From positions 1 to 11,710 of the forward strand of contig CANJQZ010000044.1 of NCBI GenBank assembly GCA_947476515.1: DNA of 11,710 nt. The letters are read 5' to 3'. Below are positions 7,509 through 11,710 of this stretch, piece by piece. Every line of letters begins with the position of its first letter. The stretch's first letter is position 1. The position numbers were made by a program, and so were the translations under genes. The stretch comes from Flavobacteriales bacterium. GTDB taxonomy: Bacteria > Bacteroidota > Bacteroidia > Flavobacteriales_D > Crocinitomicaceae. Under the pieces are notes generated by a model. It was not told where the DNA came from. It saw nothing but the letters and a program-made list of their open reading frames with translations, and made no database searches.

Positions 7509-8594
7509 TTATTTAATACCTATTTCATTTGCATAGTTCATGATCTCTTCAAGAACTTTTTTATCTTCTTTCATTGAAAACTTAGCTTTCATAACAATTT
7601 GTTCGCATTTGGAATGCCAAGTAGGAACTAGATCATTATGTGATTTATTTTCTGGTTGTGACTTAGTCCACATGGTACCTCTTTGCTTCGCATTTGGTAT
7701 AGCGGTGGATAAGAATTCTAAAATATCGTCTTTCGTGTTTGGAATTGGGAATCCAGAAATAATTGACTTTTTTCTTTCTGTAATTTTATCAACTTGATCT
7801 AATCCTTTTGAAATTAAACTACCGAATGCTCCCGATATCGAATTATAACTTTCATCTTTTCGTTCATTTTCGCATGCATTTAACATTTCAAATAATTTAC
7901 CAATTGAAATATTTGCTCCAATATTATTAAACTCATGACCACAATCAGAGCACTTTGTTTGAAATGATTCTGCAATCGAAGCACATGATGGGCATTTCCT
8001 TACATCACCAAATTTATCTGATTTAGGTGCAGCAACTTGTGTGTCTTTCTTTTGTTTTTCGATTAATTTCGAGTCAATTATCATTGAAATTTCCCCTTGA
8101 GGAATCCCTGATGTAATTCCTTTATTAATTATTGTTTCACGCTCCATTTCGGAAAGCATTCCATCTGTCAACGCTATGTCTATAAGTTTTTCTAGTTCAA
8201 CATATCTTTCAGGATTAACAGGCTTATTATTTTCTGATAAACTTGAAGTACTGATGATCTTAGATGGTTGCGATGCATTTAGCTTGTTTTTTAATTTCGC
8301 ATCCATTACCATTTCAAACTCATCTAAATCAATGCCTTCCATTTCAGCTTTTTTAAACAAGACTTGTTTTTCTTTTTCAGACAATTCTCCATCAGATAAC
8401 GCCATTTCAATTAAATTTTCAAGTTTACTTGAATAAAGCTCATTGTTAGTATTGATATTAGTTTCAATTTTTGTTTCTGATTGAATTGTATTATTTTCAA
8501 TGATTTCTTGATGAAAATCATTAGCACCACAATACGGACATTCAAATGATTTACTATTTACGGAAGCATTACATTTATTGCAAGTTTTAGCCAT
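7509..8594 (-). CDS. zinc-ribbon protein with two TerB-like repeats
   Basis: A 361-residue soluble protein. The N-terminus is a zinc ribbon with CxxC pairs at Cys5/Cys8 and Cys19/Cys22. Two TerB-like helical repeats follow, at about 57-100 and 133-177. Each has the acidic pattern ALxDGxLSExE (65-75 and 141-151) and ends in a D(A/S)KL-type helix. A second zinc ribbon has Cys201/Cys204 and Cys215/Cys218. The C-terminal region (about 230-361) contains FPIPNTKDDILEFL and a helical end with Trp326 and Cys330; I do not recognise it as a named domain. TerB folds bind divalent metal and serve as membrane-stress or conflict-system modules. No membrane helix is visible. The SPFH gene follows 7 bp after the stop. 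By analogy with YdjG and YdjI, this protein may recruit or cap the SPFH assembly; this is inference. Confidence 0.82.
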   Translation of the reverse strand: MAKTCNKCNASVNSKSFECPYCGANDFHQEIIENNTIQSETKIETNINTNNELYSSKLENLIEMALSDGELSEKEKQVLFKKAEMEGIDLDEFEMVMDAKLKNKLNASQPSKIISTSSLSENNKPVNPERYVELEKLIDIALTDGMLSEMERETIINKGITSGIPQGEISMIIDSKLIEKQKKDTQVAAPKSDKFGDVRKCPSCASIAESFQTKCSDCGHEFNNIGANISIGKLFEMLNACENERKDESYNSISGAFGSLISKGLDQVDKITERKKSIISGFPIPNTKDDILEFLSTAIPNAKQRGTMWTKSQPENKSHNDLVPTWHSKCEQIVMKAKFSMKEDKKVLEEIMNYANEIGIK

Positions 8595-8611
8595 TTTTTG
8601 ATATTTTTTAA

Positions 8612-8827
8612 TTAAGGAAAGTCTGTTCCACCATTTGATTCATGATTACAACCTTTAACCCGTTTGTAAGTCATTTTAGTCCCTTTTAGGACACCGTATT
8701 TTTTATATGCTAGTATTGCATACTCGGAACATGTAGGAGTATATTTGCAATAACTAGAGTCTTTGTTGTAATATTTTCTTGGTTTTTGATAAAGATATAT
8801 AATAGCAAGAACACATAAATATCTCAT
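8612..8827 (-). CDS. yidD: YidD-family membrane protein insertion factor
   Basis: A 71-residue protein matching YidD along most of its length. The core CKYTPTCSEYAILAYKKYG (27-45) corresponds to the family's CRFTPTCSxYxxxAxxxxG. It is followed by VLKG, an Arg-Val-Lys segment, Cys60, and the terminal GG-D-P pattern (NGGTDFP). The three expected cysteines are present (27, 33, 60). A hydrophobic N-terminus (about 3-13) can form the usual membrane-associated helix. YidD aids YidC-dependent insertion of inner-membrane proteins and normally sits between rnpA and yidC. Here neither is near; it lies between an unknown gene and the TerB/SPFH genes. The usual ISP motif after the first helix is replaced by KPRKYYNKDS, suggesting a diverged paralogue. 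It begins 14 bp after the U-tract of a terminator, with 17 bp to the next gene. It may help insert the four-helix protein of the same cluster (inference). Confidence 0.85.
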   Translation of the reverse strand: MRYLCVLAIIYLYQKPRKYYNKDSSYCKYTPTCSEYAILAYKKYGVLKGTKMTYKRVKGCNHESNGGTDFP

Positions 8828-8840
8828 TTCTTATAGATAT

Positions 8841-8875
8841 AAAAAAAAGTGCAAGTTGAGCATTGCTCAACTTGC
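8841..8875 (-). terminator. strong intrinsic terminator inside the gene run
   Basis: The minus strand forms a perfect 11-bp stem (GCAAGTTGAGC with GCTCAACTTGC) around a 3-base loop, then AC and eight T residues. It begins 8 bp after the stop of the 210-residue protein and ends 13 bp before the yidD start. No promoter-like sequence fits in the remaining gap, so yidD and the genes after it probably depend on read-through, making this a likely attenuator. Confidence 0.85.
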
Positions 8876-8883
8876 TCTAGTAA

Positions 8884-9516
8884 TTATGCTTTTTTCTCTC
8901 TTAGTACTTTTCGTATTTTAGATATAGCATCTTCAATATATTCTGTTGGAATTACACCACCTCCCCATATTTCAAGTAATTTAGGGGAAGAAAGGATCAC
9001 TTCAACTGCGGTACCACCTGAAGTTCTTACTCTAAAGCAGTCTGCAGATTCTAGTTTTTGAATTTTACCTTCTTCATCTTCATACATGGTTTCAATATTA
9101 TCTGTTGAAGTTGAAACGATGTCTTTATAAAAGAATTCTTCCGTTGAAACCAATGATGCTTTTTCAGTTAATAAATCAAAACAACAATTAAAATAAAGCA
9201 TTTGATTTTCCGAAAACAACAAGACACATGCATTAATCAAATTAAATCGAACAATATTATCTTTACCTAAATGATGTAACATACTAGCACCACCTTTTTT
9301 TACAATACGAGGACCAGTAATTAATATTGATTTCATTATTAAATCTGATGTGTGAACATCAAGTTTCCCTGGTGCTGTATTCTCAACAAGGTTGTTTAAT
9401 AATTTTGTTTTAAATTCATCGAACATTTCGTCCGATATTTTTCTTTTACCAATAAAAGGTAATGTTTCCATACAACCAGGATGGAAGTATTGATGTGCTA
9501 AATTCTTTTCTGCCAT
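8884..9516 (-). CDS. unrecognised 210-residue protein, first gene of the SPFH cluster
   Basis: Function not recognised. The protein is soluble: no signal peptide or membrane helix is visible. The N-terminal 60 residues are helical with a conserved-looking start (HQYFHPGCMETLPFIGKRK, 8-26). From about 85 onward the sequence alternates strands: NIVRFNLINACVLLF, then NQMLYFNCCFDLLT, an aromatic FFYKDIVSTST segment, and CFRVRTSGGTAVEVIL. It closes with an amphipathic helix, EYIEDAISKIRKVLREKK. A beta-rich block capped by a C-terminal helix is the layout of bacterial PH-like domains, but this is a fold guess, not a family match. It leads the run, has its own promoter-like sequence 30 bp upstream of its ATG, and is followed at once by a strong terminator. 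It may therefore be made in larger amounts than the downstream proteins. A lipid- or partner-binding adaptor role is possible. Confidence 0.8.
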   Translation of the reverse strand: MAEKNLAHQYFHPGCMETLPFIGKRKISDEMFDEFKTKLLNNLVENTAPGKLDVHTSDLIMKSILITGPRIVKKGGASMLHHLGKDNIVRFNLINACVLLFSENQMLYFNCCFDLLTEKASLVSTEEFFYKDIVSTSTDNIETMYEDEEGKIQKLESADCFRVRTSGGTAVEVILSSPKLLEIWGGGVIPTEYIEDAISKIRKVLREKKA

Positions 9517-9545
9517 TTTTAAATTATTTAGTATTTAATATTATC

Positions 9546-9579
9546 CAAATCTAATTTATTATTGATAGAAAAAAAACAA
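9546..9579 (-). promoter_or_regulatory. Bacteroidota-type promoter for the six-gene SPFH cluster
   Basis: On the minus strand TTG (9579-9577) is followed after 23 bp by TAGATTTG (9553-9546), an exact TAnnTTTG -7 element. The spacing is at the upper limit of the 17-23 bp described for Flavobacterium promoters. Transcription would start near 9540, giving a leader of about 25 nt before the ATG at 9516. This is the only good candidate found upstream of any gene in the run, so it may drive all six. The TTG overlaps the base of the preceding terminator. Confidence 0.5.
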
Positions 9580-9607
9580 GTTCGATTAGTTGAACAAACT
9601 TGAACTT
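9569..9607 (-). terminator. intrinsic terminator ending the Ig-like/MORN gene pair
   Basis: On the minus strand AAGTTC pairs with GAACTT (6 bp). An inner AGTT/AACT helix closes a 5-base loop, and the outer stem is followed by G and eight T residues. The stem is weaker than the terminator at 8841-8875 and contains an internal loop, but the U-tract and position after the rightmost gene pair support it. Confidence 0.6.
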
Positions 9608-9692
9608 AATGAATTAATTAAATATTAATTTATAGTTTAAAATCAAGAAAACATCCACTTTGGATTTAAAAAAAGGTACTTAGTTGAACAAA
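9586..9692. repeat. 13-bp direct repeat TTAGTTGAACAAA, two copies
   Basis: Identical copies lie at 9586-9598 and 9680-9692, with starts 94 bp apart. The first is inside the 9569-9607 terminator; the second is in the open tail of the Ig-like gene. In AT-rich DNA a chance origin is possible, but it could also mark a small local duplication. Confidence 0.5.
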
Positions 9693-9839
9693 TTTTTCGT
9701 CTACAAATAACAAATTATTTTTAAAGACTTCGTTAAGAGACCCTATGATATATTTAATAGGCATATTTCGGGCTTTGAATAGGTCGGTTTTGATACTTAC
9801 TAGAGCTATTTTTTTAAATTCTTGTAATAAATCAATACT
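9666..9839 (-). pseudogene. frameshifted C-terminal tail of the Ig-like protein gene
   Basis: A stop-free frame of 57 codons, closed by TAA at 9668-9666, overlaps the last codons of the Ig-like gene in another frame. It has no ATG near its start (the first is at 9764) and a TAA directly upstream, so it is unlikely to be a free-standing gene. The translation looks like real protein: it begins SIDLLQEFKKIALVSIKTDLF and contains MPIKYIIGSLNEVF and LLFVDEKFVQL. Removing one T near 9834 would join it to the upstream gene as ...REIKYDLLQEFKK..., extending that protein to about 400 residues. A natural frameshift mutation, a sequencing error or programmed slippage would all give this picture. Confidence 0.5.
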
Positions 9840-10872
9840 TTATTTCGCGCAAATATTTCAATTTAGAATAGTTGACTTTAGAGTCCTTAATTCTAATTCT
9901 TTTCAAACCAATCATATATAAAATTGTATTTATTCTGGATCCAATTTTACTAATTTTTCCGATTTGCCAAGTTAGATGGAAGTAATGAATTCCATTATTA
10001 TTTTGAAAGATAATTTCTCTGGATAAAAAAGAAGGTAAGGAGGATAGAATCGCATCAGGTGTATCCCCTAAATAAGCGATGTTTCTATGTCCTTTTTGCC
10101 AAGATGCAGTGGAGTCTTTACCCATATTGAGTTCAGATATTATTTTTGAATCATTTCGTATTTTTCGCTTAATTTTACTCCAATTTTCATGTTCAATGGT
10201 ACGACACAAGTGACAATTTGTAGGGCAATATTTGCTTGAAAACATAGAAGTTGATTGTACCTTATCAATAATCTCGACATCAAAATAAGTGCTCATTATT
10301 CCCGATTCTGATAGGTCGAGAAATTCATCGTTTCTTTCTGGATTTTCGTCGTGTCCTTTCCAATCAATTTTGTTAAATGCATATTTGGCAAGTTCTTCAT
10401 CCCAAGGATTATACCATGCAATTATTTTGTACTTTCCAACCGATAATTTGGGTATTTCATAGTTAGAATTGATGCGAAAAGAAGCATTCTTAGAATCGTT
10501 AAAAAAAAACGATATGGTTGTGGATTCTTGTGCATTGAGTCGATTGAAATTTACAGATCCTTTCACACTCGTATCCATTGAAATAATCCTAGAATCTCGA
10601 TGAACTTCCGTATAAAAGTTATTTTCATCAACCTTATACCAGGTAAAATAAATTAATTTAAGACCTTTAGATTGATTTCCAGGAATCAAAATGGAATGTG
10701 TTTTATCACTTATATTGGTTAGTGTGACATTAATTTGAACCGGCTCAGTTGTCGTAAATTTTGTTTTCGAAGCACTCAAAGACATGTTTAGATAATAGGG
10801 TCGAAGGTCTGCTCGCAATTGAAAACTTGCGAAAAGAATTATTGAAGCAAAAATGAATTTTATATTAATCAT
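9832..10872 (-). CDS. secreted Ig-like protein of unknown function, probably C-terminally frameshifted
   Basis: A 346-residue protein when started at the ATG at 10872. The frame is open to 10923, but 10872 gives a signal peptide at the very N-terminus (MINIKFIFASIILFASFQLRA) and makes an 8-bp overlap (ATGATTAA) with the upstream gene's stop, typical of translational coupling. Residues about 28-205 are beta-rich and resemble an Ig-like fold found in secreted proteins: TTEPVQINVTLTNIS (41-55), a middle Ser/Thr-rich part, and LSVGKYKIIAWYNPW (153-167). A CPTNCHLC motif at 216-223 could bind metal or form disulfides. The rest (about 230-346) is basic and mixed, including TPDAILSSLPSFLSREI. No enzyme motif was recognised. 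The likely location is the periplasm or cell surface. The sequence after its stop carries a continuation in another frame (9666-9839), suggesting the original protein was about 55 residues longer. Confidence 0.75.
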   Translation of the reverse strand: MINIKFIFASIILFASFQLRADLRPYYLNMSLSASKTKFTTTEPVQINVTLTNISDKTHSILIPGNQSKGLKLIYFTWYKVDENNFYTEVHRDSRIISMDTSVKGSVNFNRLNAQESTTISFFFNDSKNASFRINSNYEIPKLSVGKYKIIAWYNPWDEELAKYAFNKIDWKGHDENPERNDEFLDLSESGIMSTYFDVEIIDKVQSTSMFSSKYCPTNCHLCRTIEHENWSKIKRKIRNDSKIISELNMGKDSTASWQKGHRNIAYLGDTPDAILSSLPSFLSREIIFQNNNGIHYFHLTWQIGKISKIGSRINTILYMIGLKRIRIKDSKVNYSKLKYLREIKY

Positions 10873-11710
10873 AAGGCATTTCTCTTGAAAAATCATCAAT
10901 TTCGTTGAGCTGATCCCAATCAATATTATTTAATAAATCTACTTCCCCATCGGGATAGATTAGAAATTGGAAGGTTCTATAATAGGAATAGGTAGTTGCT
11001 TGATAGACACAATCCGATAATTGATTTATACTTATGGGTCTTGTTCGATTTATTTTGTTAAATGTTGTCTCTAGCGGACTAATATTTTTTGAATGCGGAG
11101 TGATATAAATGAAGGGCTGAAACAAGGGGAAATTTTGCTGAATAAAACGCTGGGTGTAAAATCCATCCACTTTTAAATCCCAATTGAAGTAACCATTTTC
11201 AAATTTTAAATTTGAGGTTTTCCATGAATATTTATCAAAAGCGATAAGTAATTCCTTCACATATTTATTCGTGGTATCTTTTTTCTCCAATTCTGTCAAA
11301 TAAACACCTGGCAAGCGAAAACTAATGACTTGATTCGTATAGATTTTTTCTGGAAAAGGGAAGGGTAAATGCTTTGACCACTCATCGAATAATTGTAAAT
11401 AGATCATTGCAATAGAGTCGATCTGTGCTTTGGAATAAATTAACTTAGATTGATTTTGGTGATTCATTAAATCTGTGTAAACCAAATTTACAAATCCTTC
11501 TTTTTCGTCGTTTGTCAAGGATTCCCATGTGCGTCTTTTTATGGATACTTCTCCTGTTATTTTTTTCAAACAACCATTTTCATAATATTGAGCAAATACT
11601 AACTTTCCTTTATGATCAAAACGCTTGCACCAGCCATTTCGAAGATTATTGGAGTATTCGTATTGGCTAAGCAAGGTTCCTAAACTGTCGAAATGTTCTG
11701 CACTACCATT
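10865..11710 (-). CDS. MORN/YwqK-like repeat protein of unknown function (5' end cut by window edge)
   Basis: The frame is open to the right edge, so the N-terminus is missing; 281 residues are visible. A TTG at 11674 could serve as a start but is probably not one, since protein-like sequence continues upstream of it. The visible N-terminus shows MORN-type repeats as in YwqK-family proteins: AEHFDSLGTLLSQYEYSN, RNGWCKRFDHKGKL, then FAQYYENGCLKKITG. These repeats form beta-hairpin ladders used in protein contacts. The remaining 225 residues (from about 55) are mixed alpha/beta with many aromatics, including FPFPEKIYTNQVISFRLPG and, near the end, FQFLIYPDGEVDLL; no family was recognised. It ends in PYD and overlaps the secreted Ig-like gene by 8 bp, so the two are translated from one mRNA and may work together. 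Whether it has a signal peptide cannot be seen. Confidence 0.8.
   Translation of the reverse strand, partial: NGSAEHFDSLGTLLSQYEYSNNLRNGWCKRFDHKGKLVFAQYYENGCLKKITGEVSIKRRTWESLTNDEKEGFVNLVYTDLMNHQNQSKLIYSKAQIDSIAMIYLQLFDEWSKHLPFPFPEKIYTNQVISFRLPGVYLTELEKKDTTNKYVKELLIAFDKYSWKTSNLKFENGYFNWDLKVDGFYTQRFIQQNFPLFQPFIYITPHSKNISPLETTFNKINRTRPISINQLSDCVYQATTYSYYRTFQFLIYPDGEVDLLNNIDWDQLNEIDDFSREMPYD

Larger units (their letters stand above)
9517..9831. other. 315-bp AT-rich gap between two transcription units
   Basis: No intact gene starts here. From right to left on the minus strand it holds a 57-codon open tail of the upstream gene (down to 9666), an AT-rich spacer containing a weak 5-bp hairpin (9653-9665), an intrinsic terminator (9569-9607), and a promoter-like element (9546-9553) for the 210-residue protein gene. 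No RNA gene was recognised. Confidence 0.7.

Noticed and set aside
9653..9665. Hairpin ATCCA-CTT-TGGAT just after the open tail's stop codon
   Set aside because: The stem is only 5 bp and no clean U-tract follows; the terminator at 9569-9607 is better.
9666..9764. Separate small gene starting at the ATG at 9764
   Set aside because: It would encode only 32 residues, and the protein-like sequence extends well upstream of that ATG, which fits a frameshifted tail better.
11672..11674. TTG start for the MORN-like protein
   Set aside because: The frame continues to the window edge with MORN-like sequence upstream of it, so the true start is probably outside the window.

Overview
The window looks like a chromosomal segment from a low-GC member of the Bacteroidota, probably near the Flavobacteriia/Cryomorphaceae. 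The signs are a secreted enzyme with a type IX secretion (T9SS) C-terminal sorting domain, a helicase with the DEVD box common in this phylum, A-rich sequence instead of Shine-Dalgarno sites before start codons, and several TAnnTTTG-type -7 promoter elements. No rRNA, tRNA, insertion sequence, CRISPR array or phage gene was recognised. Genus and species cannot be read from the sequence.

Layout: positions 1-2480 (minus strand) hold an AAA+ ATPase of the MoxR/magnesium-chelatase type, cut by the left edge, and its von Willebrand A (VWA) partner directly upstream. A DEAD-box RNA helicase runs the other way (2619-3938). A secreted SGNH-hydrolase-like protein with a PKD domain and a T9SS tail follows on the minus strand (4014-5282).

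The most interesting part is 5454-9516, a tight minus-strand run of six genes. In transcription order they are an unrecognised 210-residue protein (possibly PH-like), a YidD homologue, a zinc-ribbon protein with two TerB-like repeats, a soluble SPFH/band-7 protein ending in a GYF_2 domain, a small second GYF_2 protein, and a four-helix membrane protein. A TAnnTTTG promoter lies just upstream of the first gene. A strong intrinsic terminator sits between the first gene and yidD, with almost no room for another promoter, so it may act as an attenuator. The set suggests a membrane-associated scaffold or envelope-stress complex, loosely like the Bacillus PspA-YdjGHI system but without PspA. That function is inference.

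Upstream of it, 9666-11710 carries two translationally coupled minus-strand genes: a secreted Ig-like protein of unknown function whose C-terminus appears frameshifted, and a MORN/YwqK-like protein cut by the right edge. A terminator at 9569-9607 separates this pair from the six-gene run.
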